In this document: positions 1-5,683 of the stretch, piece after piece
How the letters are laid out: each line of letters begins with the position of its first letter
Numbering within the stretch: the first letter of the stretch is position 1
Origin: an uncultured Clostridia bacterium
GTDB taxonomy: Bacteria > Bacillota > Clostridia > Oscillospirales > Oscillospiraceae
Direction of reading: 5' to 3'
NCBI GenBank assembly: GCA_947169005.1
Contig: CAMVOG010000157.1
Location: 1-5,730 of the forward strand
DNA: 5,730 bases
Translations under genes and position numbers: made by a program
Notes under the pieces: model-generated
What the model saw: the letters and a program-made list of their open reading frames with translations, nothing else
Told to the model about the DNA's origin: nothing
Database searches by the model: none

Positions 1-47
1 GACCACCGAGATCTACACTCTTTCCCTACACGACGCTCTTCCGATCT
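1..47 (+). other. Illumina P5/TruSeq read-1 adapter (sequencing artefact)
   Basis: These bases match the 3' part of the Illumina TruSeq universal (P5) adapter: the flow-cell segment containing ACCACCGAGATCTACAC runs directly into the read-1 primer segment that ends in GCTCTTCCGATCT at base 47. Genomic sequence begins at base 48, in the middle of purL. The adapter is the library construct and has no biological role here. Read in frame 1 it gives the peptide DHRDLHSFPTRRSSDL and on the opposite strand IGRASCRERV, both recurring contaminant peptides in protein databases. It implies an untrimmed read end, so this is probably a contig terminus. Any gene call crossing base 47 is chimeric. Confidence 0.98.
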
Positions 48-48
48 G

Positions 49-2166
49 CTGGACAAGGTCAGCAAGAAGTACGAGGGCCTGGACGGCACGGAGCTGGCGA
101 TCTCCGAGTCCCAGGAGCGCATGGCCGTGGTGGTGGCGGCGGAGAACGCCAAAGCCTTCATCGCCCGGGCTTTGGGCGAGAATCTGGAGGCCGCCGTGGT
201 GGCCGAGGTCACGGCCTCGCCCCGCATGGTCATGGAGCTCAAGGGCCGCACCATCGTGGATATCTCCCGGGAGTTCCTGTCCTCCAACGGCGCGGCGAAG
301 TACATCACCGCCCGCGTCCCCGCCCGCCAAAAGGCGGCGGAGGCCGCCCCGGAGAACGCCGCGGACTTCCTGCTGGCGAAGCTCTCCAACCTGAACTTCT
401 GCTCTCAGCGGGGCCTGGGGGAGCGCTTTGATGGCTCCATCGGCGCGGGCAGCGTCCTCATGCCCTTCGGCGGCAAGACCCAGCTCACCCCCGCCCAGGT
501 CATGGCGGCCCTGCTCCCTGTGACGGAGGGCCGCAGCGAGACCGCCTCCGTCATGTCCTTCGCCTTCGATCCCGCTGCCTCCAAGGCGGACCCCTTCCTG
601 GCCGCTTACCGGGCCGTGCTGCTCTCCTGCGCCAAGCTGGTGGCCGCTGGCTGTGACCGGGAAAAGATCTATATGTCCTTCCAGGAATTCTTTGAAAAGC
701 TGCGCCGGGAGCCGGAGCGCTGGGGCAAGCCTCTCTCCGCCCTCCTGGGCGCTCTGCGGGCTCAGCTGGGCCTGGGCGTGGCCGCCATCGGCGGCAAGGA
801 CTCCATGTCCGGCAGCTTCATGGACCTGGACGTGCCCCCCACGCTCATTTCCTTTGCCATCGCCCCCAACGACGCGGCGAAGGTCCTGTCCCCGGAGCTG
901 AAGAAGCCCGGCTCCCGCCTCTGGCTTTTCCTGCCCGAGGACGAGAGCTGCGCGGCCGTCGCCGCCGCCTGGGACCGCTTCCACGCCGCCGCGGAGGAGG
1001 GGAAGGTCCTCTCCGCCTGGGCCGTGGATTCCGGGCGCGCCATCGGCGGCGTCTTCAAAATGGCCGTGGGCAACGGTATCGGCTTCCGCTCCATGGCGGA
1101 CGAGCTTCTCCTCTGCGACAGGGTGGGCGCAATCCTGGCCGAATCGGACGAGGAGGAAATGCCCGGTGCCATCCTCCTGGGCTATACCAGCGAGGAGCCT
1201 GCCCTGGAGCTCTGCGGACGCAAGCTCCCGCTGGCCGAGCTGATCGCCAAGTGGGAAGCCCCCCTGGAGGGCGTTTTCCCCACCCGCGCCGCCGCCACCG
1301 GCAAGGCGGAGCCCGCCTCCTTCGATAAGGTCCTCTGGCGCGCTCCCGCCGTTCTCTGCCCCCAGCCCCAGGCCGTGATCCCCGTATTTCCCGGCACCAA
1401 CTGTGAATACGATACCGCCGCCGCCGTCCGCGAGGCGGGCGGCAAGGCCAGGCTGGTGCTGATCCGCAACGTCACCGCCGATGAGCTGCGCCGCAGCTCC
1501 GAGGAGCTGGCCGCCGCCATCCGGGAGAGCCAGATGATCGTGATCCCCGGCGGCTTCTCCGGCGGGGACGAGCCCGAGGGCTCCGGTAAATTCATTTCCG
1601 CCTTCTTCCGGGACAGCGCCGTGAAGGAGCAGGTCCACGCCCTCCTGCAAAAGCGGGACGGGCTGATGCTGGGCATCTGCAACGGCTTCCAGGCCCTCAT
1701 CAAGCTGGGGCTCGTTCCCTTCGGGGAGATCCGGGATACGGACGCCGACTGCCCGACCCTTACCTTTAATAATATCGGCCGCCACCAATCCCGCTACGTC
1801 ACCACACGGGTGGCTTCCCTCAATTCTCCCTGGCTGGCGGGCTGCCATATCGGGGAGGAGCATACCATCGCCATTTCCCACGGCGAGGGCAAGTTTGTCG
1901 CCACGGACGCGGTGATGCGCCGACTCATTGAAAACGGGCAGATCGCCTTCCAGTATGTGGACGAGGCGGGCGAGCCCTCTATGGACATTGCCTTTAACCC
2001 CAACGGCTCCTACAACGCCGTGGAGGGCATCCTCAGCCCCGACGGGCGCGTCCTGGGCAAGATGGGCCACACCGAGCGCCGGGGCACCTTCGTGGCGAAG
2101 AATATCGTCGGCAACAAGCTGCAGCCCATCTTTGAAAACGGCGTCCGCTATTTTACGGGAAAGTAA
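49..2166 (+). CDS. purL: Phosphoribosylformylglycinamidine synthase, C-terminal part (5' truncated)
   Basis: PurL (FGAM synthase) carries out the ATP- and glutamine-dependent conversion of FGAR to FGAM, step four of cytosolic de novo purine synthesis. About 705 residues remain; clostridial single-chain PurL is about 1,200-1,250, so the N-terminal domain and first synthase half are missing. The visible part begins with LAISESQERM (bases 94-123), a conserved PurL motif upstream of the first ATG at 121, so that ATG is internal. The second PurM-like half carries GGKDSMS (790-810). The class I glutamine amidotransferase domain starts near 1375 with FPGTNCEYD, then PGGFSGGDEPEGSG (from 1546) and the nucleophile Cys in GICNGFQ (Cys codon 1678-1680). 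SHGEGKF follows near 1876, and GHTER near 2065 supplies the His (2068-2070) and Glu (2074-2076) of the triad. All expected catalytic residues in this half are intact. The frame stays open through the adapter to base 1, so an automatic call would add 16 false residues. The cut comes from the contig edge; nothing suggests a pseudogene. Start not in window. Confidence 0.95.
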   Translation: MDKVSKKYEGLDGTELAISESQERMAVVVAAENAKAFIARALGENLEAAVVAEVTASPRMVMELKGRTIVDISREFLSSNGAAKYITARVPARQKAAEAAPENAADFLLAKLSNLNFCSQRGLGERFDGSIGAGSVLMPFGGKTQLTPAQVMAALLPVTEGRSETASVMSFAFDPAASKADPFLAAYRAVLLSCAKLVAAGCDREKIYMSFQEFFEKLRREPERWGKPLSALLGALRAQLGLGVAAIGGKDSMSGSFMDLDVPPTLISFAIAPNDAAKVLSPELKKPGSRLWLFLPEDESCAAVAAAWDRFHAAAEEGKVLSAWAVDSGRAIGGVFKMAVGNGIGFRSMADELLLCDRVGAILAESDEEEMPGAILLGYTSEEPALELCGRKLPLAELIAKWEAPLEGVFPTRAAATGKAEPASFDKVLWRAPAVLCPQPQAVIPVFPGTNCEYDTAAAVREAGGKARLVLIRNVTADELRRSSEELAAAIRESQMIVIPGGFSGGDEPEGSGKFISAFFRDSAVKEQVHALLQKRDGLMLGICNGFQALIKLGLVPFGEIRDTDADCPTLTFNNIGRHQSRYVTTRVASLNSPWLAGCHIGEEHTIAISHGEGKFVATDAVMRRLIENGQIAFQYVDEAGEPSMDIAFNPNGSYNAVEGILSPDGRVLGKMGHTERRGTFVAKNIVGNKLQPIFENGVRYFTGK

Positions 2167-2178
2167 GTGGAATCGGCA

Positions 2179-2206
2179 GGCGGCATGCCGCCGCCCGCGT
2201 CCTGCC
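2179..2206 (+). repeat. GC-rich inverted repeats in the purL-cdd gap
   Basis: The 67-base gap contains a perfect 14-base palindrome, GGCGGCATGCCGCC (2179-2192), which can fold as a 5-bp stem with a CATG loop. An alternative pairing joins GGCAGG (2175-2180) to CCTGCC (2201-2206). The two foldings share GG at 2179-2180 and so exclude each other. No T-run follows, so this is not a standard intrinsic terminator. It could be a processing or attenuating hairpin, or chance in GC-rich DNA. I see no promoter in the gap. Confidence 0.4.
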
Positions 2207-2217
2207 CATGGATCATG

Positions 2218-2226
2218 AAAGGAGAG
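2218..2226 (+). promoter_or_regulatory. Ribosome binding site of cdd
   Basis: AAAGGAGAG lies 7 bases upstream of the ATG at 2234, a near-ideal Shine-Dalgarno that fixes the cdd start. Confidence 0.85.
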
Positions 2227-2233
2227 CCACCCT

Positions 2234-2626
2234 ATGACGGATCGTGAACTTATCAACATAGCCGTTGAGGCGGCAGGGGAGGCCTACGCCCCCTATTCCG
2301 GCCAGAAGGTCGGCGCGGCGCTGGAATGCGCCGACGGGGTGGTCTTCACCGGCTGCAACGTGGAAAACGCCTCCTATGGGCTGACGGCCTGCGCCGAGCG
2401 CACGGCGGTTTTCAAGGCCGTCAGCGAAGGGCGCCGCGCCTTCCTGCGGCTGGCGGTCTATATGGCGGGGGAGGAGTACTGCATGCCCTGCGGCGCCTGC
2501 CGCCAGGTCCTGCAGGAATTCGCCCCGGAGCTGGAGGTGCTTTCCGCGCGGGGGGACGGGCGATACGTCAGCTACGCCCTGCGGGAGCTGCTTCCGCACC
2601 CTTTTACGCTGAAAACGGGAGAATAA
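2234..2626 (+). CDS. cdd: Cytidine deaminase (homotetrameric type)
   Basis: Cytidine deaminase hydrolyses cytidine and deoxycytidine to uridine and deoxyuridine plus ammonia, a cytosolic pyrimidine salvage step. The 130-residue protein has the length of the short, tetrameric, zinc-dependent class typified by Bacillus subtilis. The N-terminal APYSGQKVGAAL (19-30) and GCNVENASYGLT (40-51) form the substrate pocket. CAER (53-56) gives zinc ligand Cys53 and the catalytic proton-shuttle Glu55, and PCGAC (85-89) gives zinc ligands Cys86 and Cys89. All key residues are present. The start is fixed by the Shine-Dalgarno at 2218-2226. The gene follows purL by 67 bases on the same strand with no clear promoter or terminator between them, so co-transcription is plausible but not shown. 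A hairpin lies just after its stop, and the next gene is convergent. Confidence 0.96.
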   Translation: MTDRELINIAVEAAGEAYAPYSGQKVGAALECADGVVFTGCNVENASYGLTACAERTAVFKAVSEGRRAFLRLAVYMAGEEYCMPCGACRQVLQEFAPELEVLSARGDGRYVSYALRELLPHPFTLKTGE

Positions 2627-2631
2627 AACGC

Positions 2632-2654
2632 GGGGGCCCGCGGCGCGAGCCCCC
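2632..2654 (-). terminator. Intrinsic terminator between convergent genes
   Basis: GGGGGC (2632-2637) pairs with GCCCCC (2649-2654) around an 11-base loop. Read on the minus strand, the stem lies just beyond the stop of the ferritin-like gene and is followed by GCG then TTTTATT, as in a Rho-independent terminator. Read on the plus strand after cdd, the downstream sequence is ATCCCTTAAAA with a poor T-run, so it would act weakly for cdd. The loop contains CCGCGG and could pair in other ways. Confidence 0.55.
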
Positions 2655-2659
2655 ATCCC

Positions 2660-3145
2660 TTAAAACATCCTGTCCTCCAGCAGCGCGACGAGCCGATCCG
2701 TCCAGGCAGCTGCCCGCGCAGCCTCTTCCAAAAAGACAGCGGCGCTGCGCGCGGAAGCGCCCTCCGCCGCCTCGTTGAGCCGCGCGGCCAGCGCCTCCTG
2801 CCGCAGCACGCCCTCCCGCAGGGCCCGCAGGGTGCCAACGCTGAGCTGCGGGCGGGCAGCCGTTTCATGCGGCGCGTCCCCGCTCTCCATAAAGCGCAGG
2901 GCGCGGAGCCGCCGCAGCAGCCGCCGGGAATCGTCCGCCAGTCTCGCCAGCAGGGCCCCGCAGCGGCCCTGTCCGGCCCGTTGTGCCGCCGCCCGGTAAA
3001 AGGCCGCGTTTTCCGCCGCCAGGGCGATCAGCTCCGGCAGCGGGTCCTTGCCGCGCTGTGCCTGTGCGCTCTGGGCGGGAGCCTGGCCTGTTACCCGGGC
3101 CCACACGGCCTTGAAGGCCTCTTGTTCATTGATGATCTCCGTGAT
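2660..3145 (-). CDS. Small helical protein, probable ferritin-like/rubrerythrin-like fold
   Basis: The precise function is not recognised. The 161-residue product is very rich in Ala and Arg (37 Ala and 21 Arg in the last 148 residues) and consists of probable amphipathic helices near 36-58, 62-87, 105-129 and 132-160. This suits a four-helix ferritin-like bundle of the kind common as small clostridial proteins, as does the N-terminal VWARV. The usual diiron ExxH pairs are not evident: helix 2 has SRRL (73-76) where one is expected, and helix 4 shows none. Metal binding is therefore doubtful. No signal peptide or membrane segment is seen, so it is probably cytosolic. The start is unusual. An in-frame GTG at 3106 has no good ribosome binding site, whereas ATC at 3145-3143 follows GGGAGGTGA at normal spacing, and the intervening 13 codons (beginning ITEIINEQEAFKA) look coding. 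I chose the ATC. An in-frame TGA at 3151-3149 closes the frame upstream. It is convergent with cdd and divergent from rsmE. Confidence 0.65.
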   Translation of the reverse strand: MTEIINEQEAFKAVWARVTGQAPAQSAQAQRGKDPLPELIALAAENAAFYRAAAQRAGQGRCGALLARLADDSRRLLRRLRALRFMESGDAPHETAARPQLSVGTLRALREGVLRQEALAARLNEAAEGASARSAAVFLEEAARAAAWTDRLVALLEDRMF

Positions 3146-3148
3146 CGT

Positions 3149-3157
3149 TCACCTCCC
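3149..3157 (-). promoter_or_regulatory. Ribosome binding site of the minus-strand ferritin-like gene
   Basis: On the minus strand GGGAGGTGA reads from 3157 to 3149 and is a near-perfect Shine-Dalgarno. GGAGG ends 6 bases before the ATC at 3145, the normal spacing for a start codon. No ATG, GTG or TTG occurs in the coding frame at that distance. A GTG overlapping the Shine-Dalgarno itself (3152-3150) opens another frame that stops after eight codons. This site is the main reason for moving the gene start 39 bases upstream of the GTG at 3106. Confidence 0.7.
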
Positions 3158-3203
3158 GGCGGGGGCCGATAAGCCTCCCCGGGGCATCCTATGCCAGAAA
3201 GGG

Positions 3204-3211
3204 AAGGGGAG
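3204..3211 (+). promoter_or_regulatory. Ribosome binding site of rsmE
   Basis: AAGGGGAG sits 6 bases upstream of the ATG at 3218. It supports that start over the in-frame ATG at 3191, which has only a GGGG run before it. Confidence 0.75.
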
Positions 3212-3217
3212 TGCCCT

Positions 3218-3952
3218 ATGCCGCGCTTTTTCGTAGCCGCCGGCAATATTTTCGGCGGCGTCGCCTATATTGACGGGAAGGACGCCGAGCATCTCAAGGT
3301 CCTGCGGGTGAAGCAGGGCGAAAAGATCGTCGTCAGCGACGGAAACGGGCAGGACTACGTCTGCCGCGTCACCGAGGTGGGCAAGGGCGAGACCCGGGCT
3401 GAGGTCCTGGAGACCCGTCCCTCCGAGGGGGAACCCTCCATCCGCTGCGGCGTTTACGCGGCCTATCCCAAGGGGGACAAGGCCGAGACCATTATCCAGA
3501 AATCCGTGGAGCTGGGCGCATCCGAGGTGGTGTTCTTCCCCTCCGAGCGCTGTGTTTCCCGCCCTGACCCGGCCTCCCTGGTGAAGAAGCTTGACCGCTG
3601 GGCCAAGGTGGCCCGGGAGGCGGCCATGCAGTCCCAGCGGGGGAGCGTGCCCGCAGTCCGGGCCCTGGCTTCTTTTGAGCAGGCGATGGCCGAGGCCGCC
3701 AAGGCGGAGCTGCCGTTGTTCCTATATGAGGGAGAGCGGGAGCAAAGCCTGCGCGAGGCCTTAAAGGGGGCGGAAACGGCGAAGACTGCCGCCCTGGTCT
3801 CAGGCTCGGAGGGAGGCTTTTCCCCCGAGGAGGCGGAGGCGGCCCGGGCCGCCGGACTCTGCAGCGTCAGTCTCGGCCCCCGCATCCTCCGCTGTGAGAC
3901 GGCCCCGCTGGCCGCTCTGTCCGCCGTCATGCTCATGAGCGGGAATATGTGA
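3218..3952 (+). CDS. rsmE: 16S rRNA (uracil(1498)-N3)-methyltransferase RsmE
   Basis: RsmE uses S-adenosylmethionine to methylate N3 of U1498 in helix 44 of 16S rRNA, near the decoding centre of the 30S subunit. The 244-residue protein has the usual family length. Residues 1-70 form the PUA-like RNA-binding domain, starting with the typical MPRFFV. Residues 75-242 form the SPOUT (trefoil-knot) methyltransferase domain, with KGDKAETIIQKSVELGA (85-101), RWAKVAREAAMQSQR (127-141), SGSEGGFSPEE (195-205) and SLGPRILRCETAPLAALSAV (218-237). The last two form the cofactor-binding knot. Two positions differ from the common consensus: GSEGG in place of GPEGG, and Cys226 where LR-T-ETA is usual. Both look tolerable. 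The upstream ATG at 3191 would add nine residues that do not fit the family. prmA, a frequent upstream partner, is absent; the neighbour is a divergent gene. No terminator is seen after the stop, so some read-through into the foldase gene is possible. Confidence 0.94.
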   Translation: MPRFFVAAGNIFGGVAYIDGKDAEHLKVLRVKQGEKIVVSDGNGQDYVCRVTEVGKGETRAEVLETRPSEGEPSIRCGVYAAYPKGDKAETIIQKSVELGASEVVFFPSERCVSRPDPASLVKKLDRWAKVAREAAMQSQRGSVPAVRALASFEQAMAEAAKAELPLFLYEGEREQSLREALKGAETAKTAALVSGSEGGFSPEEAEAARAAGLCSVSLGPRILRCETAPLAALSAVMLMSGNM

Positions 3953-4009
3953 TTTCAGCGCAGAGTTCAGAGTAAAAGCAACAAGATAAATGAAAATCAA
4001 ACAAAAGAC

Positions 4010-4038
4010 TTGCAAGTTTTCCGCCTGTGGAGTATAAT
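4010..4038 (+). promoter_or_regulatory. Sigma-A-type promoter of the foldase gene
   Basis: TTGCAA (4010-4015, four of six matches to the -35 consensus) is followed by a 17-base spacer and a perfect TATAAT (4033-4038). Transcription should start near 4044-4047, leaving a leader of about 37 bases. The segment 3953-4070 is clearly AT-richer than the rest of the window, as expected for a promoter in a GC-rich genome. Confidence 0.85.
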
Positions 4039-4064
4039 ACTGCTGTTTTGCAGTTCTTGCAACG

Positions 4065-4070
4065 AAAGGA
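4065..4070 (+). promoter_or_regulatory. Ribosome binding site of the foldase gene
   Basis: AAAGGA ends directly against an ATG at 4071, too close to serve it, and lies 12 bases before the in-frame ATG at 4083. The second spacing is slightly long but workable, so 4083 is preferred. Confidence 0.6.
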
Positions 4071-4082
4071 ATGGTCATCGAA

Positions 4083-5624
4083 ATGAGCGCATCTCAGGAA
4101 AAGAAAAGACGCAGAGAAGAACGCGCCGAGGGCGTGGATAAAAAAACCGTCGTCAAGAACAAGACGGCCAAGGCCAAAAAGCGCACCCGCACCATCGCGG
4201 CCATCGTTGCCATCGTGCTGGTGGTCGTCGTGCTGTTCCTGGTGGTCATGAATTCCAGCCTGTTCTATTCGCAGGTGCCCGCGCTGCGGGTGGGGAGCCA
4301 CAGCTTCACGGCGGATGAGTATAATTACTTCTATCAGAACGCGCTGTATACCGAGTATAACCGTATTTATCAGAACATGGGCGAGTATACCAGCTATTTC
4401 CTGGATCTTACGAAGCCCCTCTCTGAGCAGACCTGCACCTATGACAGCAGCATGACCTGGGCAGATTATATCGCTGACCAGACCATGAAGGGCATCCGGG
4501 AAACCGTGTCGCTTTCGGACGCCGCGAAGGCAGAGGGCTATACCCTCACGGCGGAGGACCAGGCCACCATTGAGGAGAACATCTCCAGCACGAAGGACAG
4601 CGCCACCTCCGGGGGAGCCAGCTTCAAGAGCTATCTCAGTTCCGCCTATGGCCGCGGCTTCACCGAGGCCAATTACCGCGAGCTGGTGACCGAGCAGGTC
4701 ATGGCCGTCAGCTATCGGGACGTGCTTCTGGACAGATGGGAAAGCGGCTACACCGATACCCTCCTGGCCGATAAGTATGAGGAGATCGCCGATCAGTACG
4801 ACCTGCTGAGCTATTGCTACTACTTCGTCAGCGGCGCGGCGGACGACGAGAACGGCATTGACGCCGACACCGCCATGAACGCCGCCTACGATACGGCCCA
4901 GACCATCGCCGCCGGCAAGACCGAGGAGGTCTTCCTGGAGCTGGTGCAGCAGACGCTCACCGAGGAGGAGCAGGCGAATTACGCGGACGTGGATTCCATC
5001 CTGCGCGCCAACGTTTCCGCCCAGAGCCTCAGCAGCTCCGATTACTATGACTGGCTGGTCGACGCCGCCCGCGCCTACGGTGACACCACCGTGGTGGAGG
5101 GCACAAACGGCTACTACGTCCTCCTCTTCGTGGGCCGCAACCATAACGATTACGCCCTGCGCTCCTTCCGCCACATCCTCGTCCAGGTGGAGACCGGCGA
5201 CGAGGTGGACAGCGGCGCGGCGACCCTGGCGGCTCAGTCCGAGGCCAATACCCTCTATGAGCAGTGGCAGGAGGACCCCACCGAGGACAACTTCGCCGAA
5301 ATGGCCAACGCCAACAGCGACGACGGCGGCTCCAACACCAAGGGCGGACTGTATGAGGACGTGCAGTACGGCCAGATGGTGAAGCCCATCGAGGACTGGC
5401 TCTTTGACGAGGCCCGTCAGCCCGGGGACAGCACCGTGGTCTACGCCAGCAACAGTAACTACTCCGGCTACCACATCGTCTACTATGTGGGCGAGGAGGA
5501 TCACAACTATAATCTGGACCTGGCTACCACTGCCCAGCAGAACGACGACTACGCCGCCTGGCTGGAGGAGAAGGAGCCCAGCTACCCGATCCAGAAGCTC
5601 TTCGCTTTCCGCTTCACCAAGTAA
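4083..5624 (+). CDS. Membrane-anchored parvulin-type peptidyl-prolyl isomerase (PrsA/SurA-like foldase)
   Basis: The likely role is folding of exported proteins on the outer face of the membrane by cis-trans isomerisation of X-Pro bonds. The 513-residue protein starts with a strongly basic cytosolic tail (1-36, many Lys and Arg), then one hydrophobic segment (about 37-56) acting as an uncleaved anchor. No lipobox Cys follows, unlike classical lipoprotein PrsA. Residues 65-350 are an acidic, Tyr-rich helical region resembling the SurA/PrsA N-terminal chaperone part. The parvulin domain spans about 359-470, with FRHILVQVE (362-370, His364), NSDDGGSNTKGGLYEDVQYGQM (411-432) and SGYHIVYYVG (461-470, Ser461 and His464). 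By alignment from memory to human Pin1, His364, Asp414, Ser461 and His464 match His59, Cys113, Ser154 and His157. Asp at the Cys113 position is usual in bacterial parvulins. Catalytic activity is therefore plausible. The acidic tail of about 40 residues is unassigned. The gene has its own promoter and terminator, so it is probably transcribed alone. Family assignment is firm; prsA orthology is not claimed. Confidence 0.88.
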   Translation: MSASQEKKRRREERAEGVDKKTVVKNKTAKAKKRTRTIAAIVAIVLVVVVLFLVVMNSSLFYSQVPALRVGSHSFTADEYNYFYQNALYTEYNRIYQNMGEYTSYFLDLTKPLSEQTCTYDSSMTWADYIADQTMKGIRETVSLSDAAKAEGYTLTAEDQATIEENISSTKDSATSGGASFKSYLSSAYGRGFTEANYRELVTEQVMAVSYRDVLLDRWESGYTDTLLADKYEEIADQYDLLSYCYYFVSGAADDENGIDADTAMNAAYDTAQTIAAGKTEEVFLELVQQTLTEEEQANYADVDSILRANVSAQSLSSSDYYDWLVDAARAYGDTTVVEGTNGYYVLLFVGRNHNDYALRSFRHILVQVETGDEVDSGAATLAAQSEANTLYEQWQEDPTEDNFAEMANANSDDGGSNTKGGLYEDVQYGQMVKPIEDWLFDEARQPGDSTVVYASNSNYSGYHIVYYVGEEDHNYNLDLATTAQQNDDYAAWLEEKEPSYPIQKLFAFRFTK

Positions 5625-5635
5625 GATGAAATGAT

Positions 5636-5666
5636 AAGCCGCCGGGGTCATTCCCCGGCGGCTTTT
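5636..5666 (+). terminator. Strong Rho-independent terminator after the foldase gene
   Basis: GCCGCCGGGG (5638-5647) pairs perfectly with CCCCGGCGGC (5653-5662) around a TCATT loop. AA at 5636-5637 can extend the stem with TT at 5663-5664, and the T-run is 5663-5666. It starts 11 bases after the foldase stop and separates that gene from the next one. Confidence 0.93.
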
Positions 5667-5669
5667 GCT

Positions 5670-5675
5670 AAGGAG
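5670..5675 (+). promoter_or_regulatory. Ribosome binding site of the gene starting at 5684
   Basis: AAGGAG lies 8 bases before the ATG at 5684, good Shine-Dalgarno spacing. It supports a real gene start at the right edge. It follows the terminator at once, so no room is visible for a separate promoter; expression may depend on read-through or a promoter I cannot see. Confidence 0.7.
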
Positions 5676-5683
5676 ACGACGAC

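Noticed and set aside
121..123. ATG at 121 as the start of a purL or PurL-like gene
   Set aside because: Conserved PurL sequence (LAISESQER) lies in frame immediately upstream, so this Met is internal and the gene is cut by the adapter junction.
2326..2778. 150-codon plus-strand open frame overlapping cdd and the minus-strand gene
   Set aside because: It has no ribosome binding site or recognisable motif, and its Arg/Pro/Gly-rich composition is that of a frame shadow.
3104..3106. GTG at 3106 (minus strand) as the start of the ferritin-like gene
   Set aside because: It has no ribosome binding site, and the frame stays open upstream to a codon at 3145 placed correctly behind a strong Shine-Dalgarno.
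3191..3217. ATG at 3191 as the rsmE start
   Set aside because: RsmE proteins normally begin with a sequence like MPRFFV, which starts at 3218 behind a better ribosome binding site.
3146..3217. Divergent promoters for rsmE and the ferritin-like gene
   Set aside because: The gap is only about 70 bases and GC-rich; no pair of -35 and -10 boxes with acceptable spacing was convincing on either strand, so no promoter is called.
4071..4082. ATG at 4071 as the foldase start
   Set aside because: The AAAGGA Shine-Dalgarno directly abuts it, leaving no spacer; the ATG at 4083 is more workable.
3933..5651. 572-codon minus-strand open frame opposite the foldase gene
   Set aside because: Its low-complexity Val/Gly/Leu/His-rich product is typical of the opposite strand of GC-rich coding DNA. 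The plus strand has a promoter, ribosome binding site, recognisable parvulin motifs and a terminator.
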